The notes: generated by a model from the sequence alone, not told the origin. Counted from the first letter of the stretch, positions 9,727 through 21,615 are shown. The stretch: DNA of 64,000 bases from Epiperipatus broadwayi (GCA_028023455.1 JAQFVV010006452.1:922501-986500); one strand, 5' to 3'. Numbers and translations are program-made.

Positions 9727-11240
9727 GATACAAATTACATTGTAAGAAGCCAAATATTCATTTTGACCAACTAGTAACTAATCCAGAATTTCACAAATAT
9801 ATTTAGTATTAAATACTAGTATGACTAAATCATAAGTTCTAGCAACTAATAATATAATGCATTACTTAAACTACACAATTATATTTCCTGGCCATCAAAA
9901 TTCCCTTAATTCAGCCATAAATATTCTATAAACTCTTGCTTTTATTTTCTTTTGTAGGCACCGTGGTTAGTGGTGGTTCACTGTATGCACCAATAATAAT
10001 TAATACTTATATTGAGATAGAAGTTTCAAATTTATATTTAGAAATTAATTGAATTATATGAGCAGTTGTTCGTTCGATGGGATAATAAAATTAAAAAAAT
10101 TGCTATTTCTAACTTTTAAACCATATTTTAATCAATAAATAATAAAATGATGAATAATTAAAATATATATACACTCTTAACTAAGCATTAAATACAACCA
10201 CCTTTAATCTTCTAATAAGGCATATATATATATATATGATACAAATTAATTAACATGATTTATTAATTTACTAAATATAACATATATTTAACACAAAACA
10301 AAGATAAGTTATAATAAAGATTATACATAAATCATATGGATAAATAGTAAATATAACATTATGAGGGCCTTGAAGATCAAAGTCTTGATTTTTTAGCAAT
10401 GTTTTGCTATGAATTGCATAATGCATTAATATGCAAATTATTACGTTTTTGTTCTTTTATCAAAATAGTTTATAGTTTCTGGCATCGAAGTACTGTTTTA
10501 AGATATTTTAACATGAACATGAACTTCACATTTCAAAATCTAGTGTATGACGTTCTTGGTCTAAGGTTCATATAGTGCGCATGTGATCTTCAGTGTTACA
10601 CATATAGGACAACGAACATCAAGATAGTTCTATGACATCATGGTCAGCAGACATAATCAGTGACATGTGGGCAATCTAGTCACACAGTTTCTTTTTCACT
10701 TTATCCAAGACAAAAGTTTCTATGTGGCTACACATATTGCTAACATTACACTATATATATATATTTACACTTTGTGCTTTTCAAAAATGCCCTAGGATTC
10801 GATGATACTAACCATAATTATCATAATAGTAATCACAATAATTTGTTCTCCAGGGTTTTTTCTTTTTATATCCCTCTCACTACCTCCTGCACACATTCAA
10901 TTCCATCTTAATTCTTTTTCTAAGAATTTCATTTTCACACCTGTTTATTTTTTATTTTACTAATTTTTTTAAAACTGTTTATAAAGTTTATATAACATTT
11001 CTATTCCAATTTTGGTATGCAATACAATGTTTCATAACTGAATGAATGGTACATTTTATAAAAATGAAAATACAAATTAAAAAGGTAAAATTACATTTCT
11101 ACACCCTTTAAATAATTTCTTTACATTCGTTCACTTCTTATATGATTAGTATACATTCCTCTAAAATAATGGTATTGTATATAGACACTCAAACGCCATC
11201 TTTAATTAGAAAACATTCGCATTCATGCATTAAAGATGAT
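9727..11240. other. AT-rich DNA, no gene recognised
   Basis: A short TA microsatellite lies near 10221-10237 and another near 10751-10763. A slightly GC-richer patch at 10500-10735 (GTGTATGACGTTCTTGG and following) has no match I can name. No open frame is worth calling. Confidence 0.4.
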
Positions 11241-11252
11241 TAGATCGAATGT

Positions 11253-11355
11253 CTCTTTTTTCATGTGTCATAGCATGGCCGGGAAGCGAACCCGCTAACC
11301 CAGGACAATTGCTTGTAAGGCAGCTGTGCTGACCTCTCGACCACCAACGCTTGAC
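11253..11355 (-). mobile_element. tRNA-derived SINE with target duplication
   Basis: The minus-strand copy begins TCAAGCGTTGGTGGTCGAGA. It has the B-box-like GGTTCGCTTCCCGGCC and ends GCTATGACACATGA plus A-run. The flanks TAGATCGAATGT (11241-11252) and TAAATCGAATGT (11356-11367) are an 11/12-bp target duplication. It is well preserved relative to other copies. Confidence 0.85.
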
Positions 11356-12076
11356 TAAATCGAATGTTTACCTTACATTTTCTAAATATAATTCCGGGTG
11401 ATCTCATACATATATGTATACTTTAGAATTAATCAATGAACAAAATAATAAATCTATTATATAATTACTCTTTTACTTAAGCAATTTTCTTTTTCTCTTC
11501 GAACACCAATATATATTGTACCTTAAAACGGTACTATATACATAATATAAATGAGATATTAGATGGTATTATGACAAAGTTTAATCTTTTTTGTAGAGCA
11601 GGAGTTATGGTATTATCGAAGTGTACTTAGAACTAAAATTTTTAAATGATGAAGCTATTAGGTTGTTTGATTCAGTAAAACATTTGACATGTAATTGTAG
11701 GTTTATAACTTTCTTGCTTTAACATTCTTTTGTTTTTCATGTAATTTAGAGGATTTTTTTTATTGATTATAAACCTCTTCTGAAATTTTTATCATTAAAA
11801 CAAACATTCTGTTTTATTAATGGAATACATAGTTTGACATTTGAAAAACTTTTGAGCATTTATTCTTTCTGTTAACAAAGTCCACTCGCTCACTAAACAA
11901 TTTTCTCAGCTTTTTGGGATTGAACTGGAAGTTTTAATTGAAAGCCTTTAGAAATAACACTTTCAGATTTAGATTCTGTAATATCCGCACTTACGACTGT
12001 GCCAAGGTTATAACTGCAAGTCATACTGTGCAGTCAGCAAATAACATCATACAATTCCCATGCTGTTCTTTTCCAA

Positions 12077-12265
12077 TGAAGCTCTCCAACGAATTGGTCT
12101 GCCACGAAGCTCTCCAAATGAATTGGTCTGCAACGAAGCTCTCCAACGAACTGGTCTGCAACGAAGCTTAGCCACGGATGCTCTCCAATGAATGGTCTGC
12201 ACTGACTGCTCTCCAATGAATGGTCTGCAAGCGGATGCTCTCCAAACGCATGGTCTGCAACTTGC
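12077..12265. repeat. Degenerate ~28-bp minisatellite
   Basis: The motif GCTCTCCAANGAATNGGTCTGC begins at about 12081, 12109, 12138, 12180, 12208 and 12237. Most steps are 28-29 bp, with one longer step that contains an imperfect extra piece. The array is GC-richer than its surroundings and produces the repetitive short open frames on both strands here (SNELVCHEAL-like on plus, CRPIHLESF-like on minus). These frames follow from the repeat and are not evidence of a gene. Confidence 0.8.
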
Positions 12266-12844
12266 TACTGCGTGACTGCTCTCTACTGCTTCTATCTTAC
12301 ACTGCTGGATGTTACCCAGTCTTCTTATCGCTCTCTGACAACTGCAACGATCAATCAATGCACTGACCAATAAGGTAATGTCTCTTATCTAGAACCATTT
12401 GTAATTAGCAAATATTTCTAGGAATTGTCGATCGCCATTACATCAATGCACTAATTAAATTTCTCAGCTATCCGAGCGCAATCTAAAAACAGCCTTACGA
12501 ATAAATTCTAGGTTTTCTGGAGTGCACAAAAATGTCTGCCATTTTTACAAACACTACAGATTCCATAAGAAAGTTATTTTACTTTTAACTTTGGTCAGTT
12601 TTATATATAATTTTCCATAGTAGCTAAAGTTAGTATTGACTTCATATTATTTATATACTGAGTACTTACCTGAAAATTTGTGGAGATAACAATTTGCTTC
12701 TAATTATATGTTTGACTACTTGCATTATATAGAATTGAATTTTAAATGTTTTTTTTTTAATTAAATTGTTATTAAACTTTTCATATACATTCAACTATTA
12801 GCAAATCTGACATCTTGGCATAACATTTTAGATGGTATTATTCT

Positions 12845-12935
12845 TTTTTCAGCATAATAATTGAACCTGGGATCCTTACATTTATGAATACTGAATTTAA
12901 GATGATTCTATAACCAACCAAGCTCGTCTATAGAA
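12845..12935 (-). mobile_element. Second tRNA-derived SINE family, diverged fragment
   Basis: Minus-strand reading gives an A-box-like GAGCTTGGTTGGTTA, then CTTAAATTCAGTATT, then a B-box-like CCAGGTTCAATTA. The same order occurs in the better copy at 28640-28790. It is distinct from the GGTGGTCGAG SINE family. It is old, with no target duplication visible. Confidence 0.5.
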
Positions 12936-13912
12936 AACAATAATAAATATGAATTGTATATACTTATTTATAAATGCCCTCCTGATATATACCCTTTTCT
13001 TAAAAATAAGATAATGAATGACTTCCAAGCATTATGAATTCTAAGACTAGGTTGGCTTAAGGGGTTATTTGCAATTGGCATATGTGTAACTTCTTTAAAT
13101 TTTCTTTTTTTTCTTTTCCTCTCTGTCCAGTATTCTTGTTTTTTTATAATCAAACTTACGTTCATTGGTACATGCAAAATCTGCTGCATTAGAGATATTT
13201 TTTTCTCTTTAATTATTAATTTATATTCACTTAACCATTTCTCATATCAGGTGAATGGTTTCACTGATGGATATTTTACTGATATATATCCTTATTCAAA
13301 CAGACAATATTTTTAAGTACCAAGGGAGTGCAGAAAATATGTATTATCCAATTGCCATCATCTTCATTCAAACTGAAATTAATGCATAAATATGAATAGC
13401 AGCATTACATGCACTGATCTTCTATGCAATAAAAAATAATCAATACAACATACTAAGATAATACATTCAATTTTTAAAATATCATATATATCAAACATGT
13501 GAACATTCTCTTTGTAAGAACCACTTCTGAAATAATTGTTATTAAAAAAATTTTAAATTCTACAAAAACATAAAAGGTTCAGTTTTTATTTATCCTTGAG
13601 TTTCTCTACAAATTGTTGTTATTAATGCTAATGTTTTATATAACAGAAAGTTCAGATATATGTTTCACTAAAATTTTACTTAAACCTTATTATACCCTTC
13701 AATAAAATTTATTTTTATTATTATATTTAATTTCTTAATTGAAAATAATATATTCAAATAAACCTAAAGCTGGTGGTATCTTAATAAAATGATGATAATT
13801 AAGAAAATATGTAGCTTTTTTATCTATGTTTAACATAAAATATATTAGTAATAATTACCTTTTTTTTTTATCGAACTTTAAATAAGGATCATAATATATA
13901 TGATTGATTATC
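12936..13912. other. AT-rich DNA, nothing recognised
   Basis: Only chance open frames are present, such as 12968-13189 on minus, which matches no family I know. Confidence 0.35.
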
Positions 13913-14208
13913 ATCATCATCAACCATTATTAATCCACTTCAGGATAAAGGTCTCTCCAAGTTCAATTCATCTTCTCTGATCTTTAGCTTCTTTTTTCCA
14001 CATCACTCCTGAACAGTTTCTTCTTTCATTCATCCATCTCACATGTGGTCTCTTTCTGGGTCTTTTACAATCTCTTGGAATCCAGTTTAAGATTTCAATT
14101 GTCCATCTATTATCATCTTTTCTAGAAATATGTTCAGCCCAACTCCACTTCAGTCCTTTAATTATTTTAATGAGGTCAGAAACACCTGTTTATTCTCTTA
14201 CCCACATG

Positions 14209-15213
14209 AACTCCACACTCTTTCTAGCCTGATTTTTAATTGTACATATGAGGATGAGCAAAATGTACTTAAGTACCTTGATTTAAAAATCAAGAGAGAA
14301 TGCTGCACTCAATTATTCCATGATGATCAAGCCCTTGTGCATTACAGGTTATCTCCATCCACTCTCAAAATCCTCCGAATCACACAAACTTGCAGGGCTA
14401 TCTGCTTTCTTATTTCGTAATCACCATCTATGCAAATTAGTCGAACAAGAAAAACAACATCACTAGATACATCAGGGATTTAATAAGCATGGACTTTAAT
14501 TACAAAACAATAGCCAACAGGATTGAAGGCTTTCATAAAAGACTTCAGCAAAATAAACAAGAAGACAGACAACATCTGACTGTACCATAAATACCTGCAG
14601 TGGCAAAAAACTTGTAAAACTTTAGAGAAAGAATTTAAACTAGGATTTAGAACTCCTCCAAACACCAATAGACTTATTAATAATACCAAAGATAAAAGAA
14701 ATATTGAAGCAACCCTCAGGTAATATATAGAATTGTGTGCCCTCAAATGGGGTGTGATACTGTTTATTATGGTGAAACTCATGACACAATTGGCAATAGA
14801 TTGGATCAACACAAATTCACATATACAAGAGCAATAACCAAAAAAGAAGGCACTTCTGTATTTGCTGACCACTAGCAAGAGCTCAACCACAGGTTTGAAC
14901 CCCCCAAGGCTGATTGATATATTATGCACAGAAAGGAATGACATCAAAAGAAAAATCAAGGAAGCTTGTTTTATCACCAATGATATCAATGCAATAAATA
15001 AAAAAGACACTTGTTTTGCCATTTCCAGAAAATGGATAATATAAGAAATAGTTTTGCATACATTTGCATATAATGACATTAATAATCTAAGAGACTATGA
15101 TTATGGAGTAACAAAACTCTGAAAGTGCTTAGTCTGCTGAAATTATGATATTGAAAGCCTACAGAAATTATTATATAAAAAAGTTTCACCGCAATGCATC
15201 AGCGTATTATTAA
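14209..15213 (+). mobile_element. Second Penelope-like element, degraded, nested in a LINE
   Basis: An insert of about 1 kb bounded by a short duplication of LINE sequence. It contains a GIY-YIG endonuclease relic at 14720-15050: VIYRIVCPQMGCDTVYYGET, a RLDQHK helix, an in-frame TAG at 14873-14875, a frameshift near 14915, then IKRKIKEACFITNDINAIN and a C-terminal RKWI. The upstream 500 bp may hold linker sequence but is too eroded to assign. This family differs clearly from the element at 5630-7444 (YYGET in place of YIGMS). Confidence 0.72.
14720..15050 (+). pseudogene. GIY-YIG endonuclease relic of the second Penelope-like element
   Basis: The two conserved strands appear as VIY...YYG with a Cys-containing insert (CPQMGC), followed by the Arg-containing helix GNRLDQHK. 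A His-rich LNHRFEPP segment and a Lys/Arg-rich C-terminal helix follow. A TAG and at least one frameshift interrupt it. The family assignment rests on motif order and spacing. An alternative is a free-standing GIY-YIG domain from another retroelement. Confidence 0.65.
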
Positions 15214-15348
15214 TTACCCATGTATTGTGTTTCCAATCTCTTTCTGCTACTTCTAACATGCATCTCTCCATACTTCTTTGAGCAGTCTGAGGACTCTGTA
15301 TTGCTCTTCTATTAAGTGTCCATGTCTCACATCCATAAGAAAGAACTG

Positions 15349-16226
15349 ATGACTGATTATACTGAATAATAAATTATAGTGGACTTTTTCAATTAAATTT
15401 TAAACCACTGGCATCTTAATAAAGTAGTAATTATAATTATAAAAAAATATATAGCAGTCTATTTATTTCTAGTATACAAAAATATCTGTAATAATTTCTC
15501 CCCTTCTTAATGAAACTTTAAATAATGATAATAAATAAAATACATATGATTTGACACATTAAAGAGTACATGAATTTCATTAGACTTTTTTCTTCTCCAA
15601 ATGACATAGCCAGATAGACAAATCAGCAATAATTTTGAGAAACACATTTTAATTCAATTCTCTAATGGGTATTTATTTGAATAATTTATAGACATTTGTA
15701 TATTTATTAAAGAATCAGAGATTTTACAGGTAAATGACCATTTATACAGAATAAATAATTTGGAACCCATAGTAGAATGCTGCTATATTCATAATGGATG
15801 ATTAACTTTGTTTCTGGTTCATTACTATGTGTTTTAATTATTGATTTTTTTTCATGGGTAAATTTCACTTTTGAAATAGTAGCAATGTGTTTTTGATAGC
15901 GTATTATTTACAAATATTTAGTACATGTGCAAAAAAAGATTAGATTATAAACAGCAGTTTTTATGGGTAAATATCTCATTACCCTAACATTATTTCAAGA
16001 ATGAGTGTATTTGTGGAATATTAATAATAATAAAAGTTATAACTAAGAGAGATCACAACTGGAAACGACTGTAAATTGCTAAGTTTTCTTTCTAATATTC
16101 ATAAGTAAGAATTATTAATCATTGAAAACCATTCCAGTGATGTCATTAATGACAACTATTCTGGTTTGACAGTTGTGATAAAGATTAATTAAAAAAATAA
16201 ACATAATTTTAATATTGGTATTATAT
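15349..16226. other. AT-rich DNA, nothing recognised
   Basis: No gene, no identified repeat and no long hairpin is visible. Confidence 0.35.
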
Positions 16227-17396
16227 AATATTCAATTTTATTTGCTAATACAGAGATCATATGTAATTTAAATAGAAGATTTACACCATAAGCAATGATG
16301 TATTGTTGAGTATTGACAATACTCCCAAATCAAAGCACAAGATAGAGATGTTCCTCTTATCTTTTGTTCCTAAATTTAGTTATATAGGCCAATCTAAAGT
16401 ATCTTAATTTGAGAGTGCAAAAATGCTTAATCCATTAATTCCTTTCTATATATTGACATTCATGAAATTTTTCAATTTATTACATGTTAACATTATGAAC
16501 TAATAGAAATTACATAATATTCAATTTTATTTACTAGCAAAGAAATCATATGTAATTTAAACACAAGACCCTAAGCACATGTTCTGTAATATTTTTATAA
16601 TGGCTTAACAATGTCTTGTTGAGTACTGAGGATATTTTCAAATCAAAGCACAAGATAGAGACTTTTGAAAAGATAAGAAAGGTCATCTTACCTTTTGTAC
16701 CTATATGTTAGTTAATAGTCCAGTCTAAAGCATCTTAGTTTGAGAGCATAAAGTTATCTCTTTATTCATTTTATATCTATTAATTTCTATATATTAACAT
16801 TCACAAAACTTTTCAATTTACATCTTCACATCCTCAAACTAAGATGCTTTAGATTGGCTTATATAACTAAATTTAGATACAAAAGATAAATAGCCCCTTT
16901 TATCTTTTCAAAAGTTTCCATCTTGTGCTTTGTTTAAAAGTATTCTCAATACTCAATAAGACATTGTTGAGCTATTATAACATTACATTGCACTTGCTTA
17001 GGGTGTAAATCTCTTCTGTTTAAATTAAATACAATCTCTGTGTTAGTAAATAAAATTGAATACTACATAATTTTTAATAGTTCATAATATTAACAAAAAG
17101 TAAATGGAAATTTTTCATGAATGTTAATATATAAAATAGAATTAATGGATGTAAAGTATATAAAGAAACATCTTCATAGTCTCAAACTAAAATGCTTTAG
17201 ATTGGCCTATATAACTACATTTCAGTACAAAAGATAAGATGGCCACTATTATTTTTTCAAAAGTCTCTATTTTGTGCTTTTGTTTGAGAATATCATCAAT
17301 TCTTAACAAGTCATTGTTGAACTATTATAAAAACATTACAGGCATGTGCTTATGGTGTGAATTCCTTCTATTTAAATTATTAGTATTATAATAAAT
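16227..17396. repeat. Family E compound palindrome of four repeat copies
   Basis: Four diverged copies of one ~290-bp unit lie in the order plus (from 16227), plus (from 16516), minus (16823-17078) and minus (17079-17396). Shared landmarks are AATATTCAATTTTATTT, TTGTTGAGTA, CAAAGCACAAGATAGAGA and TCTAAAGCATCTTAGTTTGA. The two halves are approximate reverse complements, giving a foldback of about 1.17 kb. No coding capacity is seen. A weak YTGANGA-like element follows TTGTTGAGTA, but no matching GAAA plus stem I is evident, so I do not call a ribozyme here. Confidence 0.78.
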
Positions 17397-17753
17397 AAAT
17401 GACGTGGTATTCTTTTCTGAATTGAACAGTGAATGATAAAAGTGCGTTGGATATTTGCTTATCCAATGCATAATAAAGTAGATTAGATAAGAAATAAAGA
17501 ATGTGGGGCCTTAAATTTTAATATTAAAATTTATAAAATTTCAGTGGAGATATATATAGTGGGATATAATTAATTTCTAAGGTATGGCAAATTCATAAAG
17601 CAATGTGTACATCTTGACTCCAAAATTTATAAGAAGATAATTATACAATGGAATTTGTAAAATATTCAATTAAAATTCTCAAGTTGAAATTGGGAAAGTA
17701 ATTTATTTTCATATACTTAGAAATTTTGGGATTTGCAACTAAATCAATAATTT
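17397..17753. other. AT-rich DNA, nothing recognised
   Basis: This lies between the family E palindrome and the next SINE and shows no supported feature. Confidence 0.35.
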
Positions 17754-17771
17754 AAAAAAAATCACTCTTTT

Positions 17772-17870
17772 TTTTTCATGTGTCAAAGCATCGGTTGGAA
17801 AGCGAACCCACAAACATGGGACAACTACTTGTAAGGCAGCTGTGCTGACCACTCGGCCACCAATGTTTGA
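17772..17870 (-). mobile_element. tRNA-derived SINE, diverged
   Basis: The minus-strand copy has CATTGGTGGCCGAGTGGTCA at its head and GGTTCGCTTTCC as the B-box region. The end is GCTTTGACACATGA plus A-run. Flanks of the type AAAAAAATCACTCTTTTT (from 17754) and AAAAAACACACTTTTTA (from 17871) suggest a target duplication. Confidence 0.8.
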
Positions 17871-17886
17871 CAAAAAACACACTTTT

Positions 17887-18862
17887 TAAAATCAGTTCAG
17901 CTTTATTTGACAGCAGACTTTGATTAGTTAACCAGTTTTGAATGATATAGATCTTAATATTTTTCTTTTATGTCGACAACCAAAAAATAATATCTTAATA
18001 TTGAGATTATGTGTACGAAAAGTGTTTTAAGGTTATTATAAATATTTTTTTGCTAATATTTTGCTTACAATAATATTATTCTTCATTAGATTTTTATAAA
18101 ATATAAGAAATTTATTATTTTCTCTATTTTAAACATATTTCTACTTCACTGATGCTGAACCTATAAAGAGAGAATCTCAAATAAAGAAAAGTTTTTTACT
18201 TTTGTTTTTTGATGGCTTCTATTCTATTAACGAACACTTTTTCAAAAGAATTATCTTTTTTTTTTAATTATTTATTGTTTCCCTTTTTGAAATTACAAAC
18301 AATAATTTTACAATAAGTTTATAACTTAAACAAAGCAAAACTCTCCATACAGTAGTGCCATCTTGTGCCAACAACTTATAACTTATGCTAACAAAAATAT
18401 TTCATGTTATTTTTACAAAAAAAAAATCCTCTATTATATACAGCATATTTTATTCTTACCCATTCCCAAAGTACAGTAAATATAAATTATTTTGTTATAC
18501 AATTATACTTATATCAGACAAATGACATAAGTGACTTATACTACTATGTCTAATTAATTAATATTAGCTTTCTCTTAGCTTTAGATATCAAGAAGTTCTT
18601 GAAATTAAAGTTACTGACAGAATCATATTTAATTAAGAAATCAAATTTTAACACATTTATTTATATCAAGTGATAAATTTTAAAATTTTACATATTTAAA
18701 TTAGCTGAAAAATTGCATTGTGAAATAAATGATTTTATATCAACTAGAAAATAAAATTGAAATTAATTATCTATGTTCTTTTTTTTTTTGCATTTGAATA
18801 AAATTATAATAATAAAAATATGTGAATATTTAATCATTTAACTTTAAAATAGAATGCAAACA
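17887..18862. other. AT-rich DNA with a 40-bp family C scrap
   Basis: Around 18335-18375 the text GCAAAACTCTCCATACAGTA and GTGCCATCTTGTGCCA matches the terminal module of family C. The rest of that element is missing. Nothing else is recognised. Confidence 0.5.
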
Positions 18863-18968
18863 TCAAGCGTTGTTAGCCGAGAGGTCATCGCAGCCATCTT
18901 GCAAGCAAGTAGTTGGTTGTAGACGGTTGTGGGTTCGCGTCCCGGCCAATGCTATGACATATGGAAAA
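18863..18968 (+). mobile_element. tRNA-derived SINE with target duplication
   Basis: It starts TCAAGCGTTGTTAGCCGAGA, has the B-box-like GGGTTCGCGTCCCGGCC and ends GCTATGACATATGG plus A8. Flanks ATAGAATGCAAACA (18849-18862) and ATAGAATGAAAACA (from 18972) differ by one base. The internal spacer between A and B boxes is slightly expanded relative to sister copies. Confidence 0.82.
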
Positions 18969-19334
18969 AAAATAGAATGAAAACAATGAAATAAGACTGG
19001 TCAATGCTGCTAGAAGCCATAGGGTATCGACATTACATTAAACAAAGTCAATTACAGTGTGTATTTCTATCTGAAAATGTTCTATGAACTGTCATACTAA
19101 AACCTATTCCAGCAATTAAAGTATTTATAAAGAATGCATTTCTTAAAGCATAAAGTTTAATATTTTTAATTATGAACCAAACATTTAATAATTAATATTA
19201 TTAACAATTTAAATGTTATTTCTTGTTCCTATATACTCTTTATACTTTAAATAAATTTAAAAAAGCAATATATAAAAATATATAATTTATAAATATGTAA
19301 TATTTGAAATACAGACATTCTTCATATACCTGGA

Positions 19335-19708
19335 GTTTTTGAACAGACTTTCAAGTTTCCTTTAACTATCCACACTATCTCATACCACTGATACACATGA
19401 CCACACACATGCAGAAAAGATAAATAATCACCTGTATACGTATTTTATGCTGAACCAGCACTCATCAATTAATCCAGATCATCATCTCCCATATATATAT
19501 ATATATATATATAATCAGTGCTCAGTTTATATTAAGATAGTGTATTTTCATACTTTAATACTCCAACCTCCAACTCTTCAGCCATCCATACCATTGAAAA
19601 TCTAATGATAGAATACCCAAATCCCATGCTGGTGCCAATATTATTGTTATGCCCATGTTGATCCCAAGTCACTCTGATCCCTCGTGTATAGACCTTATCC
19701 ATTTAAAT
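19335..19708 (-). mobile_element. Family A repeat, copy A4 (inverted)
   Basis: This is the minus-strand equivalent of 5240-5625. It holds the GTGATTATTTATCTTTTC tail module, the hammerhead-like core (19430-19473), a (TA)n expansion at 19491-19512, and the left module with the ATTTTCAATGG and GATCAACATGGGC blocks. It faces copy A2 across about 80 bp, so the two form an inverted pair. Confidence 0.72.
19430..19473 (-). ncRNA. Hammerhead-like motif in A4 (core mutated)
   Basis: Minus-strand reading: TTGATGA replaces CTGATGA (19462-19468). Stem II is GTGCT/AGCAT around GGTTC with a G-U closing pair. AAAA replaces GAAA, and ATACGTAT provides the self-complementary stem III. Stem I is mostly lost. 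Two invariant core positions are mutated, so this copy should be inactive. Confidence 0.4.
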
Positions 19709-19779
19709 ACCTAGAAGAGGGAAGGGCAGGATGCAAGCTTGATGTGTAATATTTGAAAAATTAATGTGTAATATTTGAT

Positions 19780-19945
19780 GATCTGGACCAACTGATGAGT
19801 GCTGGTTCGGCACAAAATATATATATTGGTGATTATTTATCTTTTCTACGTGAGTGTGGTAATGTGTATCAGTGTATAAGATAGTGAGGACAGTTGAAAA
19901 AAGGCTTGAAAGTCTGTGTTTAAATCCCCTATATTTACAAATATG
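19780..19945 (+). mobile_element. Family A repeat, copy A2 (5'-truncated)
   Basis: This copy starts at GATGATCTGGACCA, just before the ribozyme-like core, and keeps the GTGATTATTTATCTTTTCTAC tail to about TTAAATCCCCTATATT. The left module is missing. The overlapping minus-strand frame at 19846-20037 is not credible as a gene. Confidence 0.7.
19787..19830 (+). ncRNA. Hammerhead-like motif in A2 (canonical stem II, G12 lost)
   Basis: ACCAA 19787-19791 pairs with TTGGT 19826-19830. CTGATGA is 19792-19798. Stem II 19799-19813 is GTGCT-GGTTC-GGCAC, fully paired including the G10.1-C11.1 pair expected of active hammerheads. AAAA follows at 19814-19817 where GAAA is required. Stem III is ATATATAT, followed by A. 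Compared with A1, stem II differs at several positions but stays largely paired. Confidence 0.55.
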
Positions 19946-20261
19946 TATATATTTTTTAAACTACTACGTGTGTCAACTTTGAGGAAGGTATTTTCTTTAT
20001 TTTCCAACATCTTAACAGACATTCTGAATTCAATCAATGAAATAAAATTAAAAAAGAGGAATCATTCAAAATAATTTTACAACATTTACATTTTTTTTTT
20101 TTAAGAAATGTTTATTCTGGAATGCAACTTGTAACAAATCTATGTAAAATTAACAAGCTGCAATATCTCTGTTGTAAAAAGTGTTAGTTTCTATAAAATA
20201 GATATACCTATTTGATTTTATCTATATACAATTATGTAATTTTTATATAAATTATAATTCA

Positions 20262-20400
20262 ATATACAAAATTAACAAAGCGTATGACACACTTGAATGA
20301 GAAGCTATAAAGATACAAAGCTATAAAGATACACAGAAATTATATGTATCTTTATAGCTTCTCATTCAAGTGTGTCATACGCTTTGTTAATTTTGTATAT
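20262..20400. repeat. Perfect 56-bp inverted repeat (hairpin)
   Basis: 20262-20317 and 20345-20400 are exact reverse complements around a 27-bp loop. The match continues outward another ~14 bp with one mismatch. The arm contains GCGTATGACACACTTGAATG. The left side also holds a partial tandem duplication of AAGCTATAAAGATACA that enters the loop. The perfect match means the palindrome is recent or is maintained by copying between arms. Confidence 0.9.
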
Positions 20401-21615
20401 TAAATTATCGAATGAGAAGTCTTAAAATCTTTAATATTTTATAAATTATAATTATAATCTAAATAACCTATGGTATAGTTAAAACCCATTTAATTTTAAC
20501 TTGCACTGTTAGGCCTAATAGATAACAGTGGCAATTCGCTATATACTTCTTATTTCTACGACATTTTGATTGTAATTAATCACTTTTTTCGGGTTTTATT
20601 TTTTATAATTAGTTCTTTTAACATATTAATAAAATTAATTATATAACATGTATATAAGTTCTCTGATGTAAAATATGCTGAAATAAGTAGCCAATACTAT
20701 GATCAAATGGTAACACGTGATCATTATCAATAGTAAATCATATAATGTAAAATTACCTCCCCAAGATTCAAATAATATTTAAGTATTCAAGTAAAAACAT
20801 CAATTAAATAGACAGTGATGACTTTTTTGATCCCTTTTCACTTTTCTGATCAAAAAAATTGATTGGCAAATACTTCACCATCTTTCTAATCTTAGAATAT
20901 AGGCAGTATCTAAAAGTCATTGTATTTCTAATTTGTTCATATTATTAAAACACTTTTAACTGCATTTAAATACAAAAATTAAATCAAGCAATTATATATA
21001 TATATTAAATAACGAATTTTGATATATAATTGCAATGTATAAGCTGCAGGAAATAGATAATAAGAAAAGGCTTTAAGTTCCAGAAACCTAAAAATAATTA
21101 TAAGAATTATAACAAAACTGCAGTAAAAAGTAGAAATTACTTTAATACTTTCTGATCAAAATATTAACTGCGTTTTAAAATACAGATTAGACAGATCAGG
21201 TTTACAAATGATAATAATAATACTTTTATAAATTTTACTTTGCTATGCTTTTAATTAAAAGATACATTTCACAGAAAAACAGATATCTACTTACATCTAT
21301 TTAAATATTAAAATGACAAACCTTAAATAGCTGAAAATTATCTTGCATCCGTTATTCGCCCTTTTTGCTGTTTATATATTTCCATTATATTCTCGAAGCT
21401 ATTAATTATAAGCCAAATAAAAAAATGCGTAATATCAAAATTTCTATTAGAAAACGAGTTTAAAATATAAAAACTTTTAACTATTATTCTTTTATATTTT
21501 ATGGCGCATAAATGATGGTAATTTTGTTGTTTTTTTTTATTTTTAACAAAACAATTTTATATTGCTAGCAGTAACTATTCTCAATTAAAAGATTCATTCT
21601 GTGTTTACATATGTT
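20401..21615. other. AT-rich DNA, nothing recognised
   Basis: Only poly-A, poly-T and short TA tracts (near 20994-21005) are visible. Confidence 0.35.

Larger units (their letters stand above)
13913..15348 (-). pseudogene. RTE-type LINE fragment interrupted by a Penelope-like element
   Basis: The 3' part is 13913-14208: (ATC)n, then AACCATTATTAATCC, then the CATGTGGTCTCTTTCTGGGT block shared with 40533-40914. The more upstream coding part is 15214-15348, with CATCTCTCCATACTTCTTTG and TCTTCTATTAAGTGTCCATG, equivalent to SETWTLNRRAIQ...QRSMERCM on minus. The break falls inside the LTDLIEK-to-ITRRD region of the LINE. TTACCCACATG at 14198-14208 and TTACCCATGT at 15214-15223 bracket the inserted element. 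Both parts carry stops and frameshifts. Confidence 0.82.

Noticed and set aside
12034-12370. Overlapping minus-strand frames with repeated CRPIRWRASL-like text
   Set aside because: They arise from the 28-bp minisatellite. The repeats appear in several frames at once, with no domain.
14480-15079. 199-codon minus-strand frame
   Set aside because: It is the antisense shadow of the degraded Penelope-like element. The plus strand carries the recognisable GIY-YIG motifs.
16227-17396. Hammerhead ribozyme in family E
   Set aside because: A YTGANGA-like string occurs after TTGTTGAGTA, but a correctly spaced GAAA and a stem I partner are missing in all four copies.
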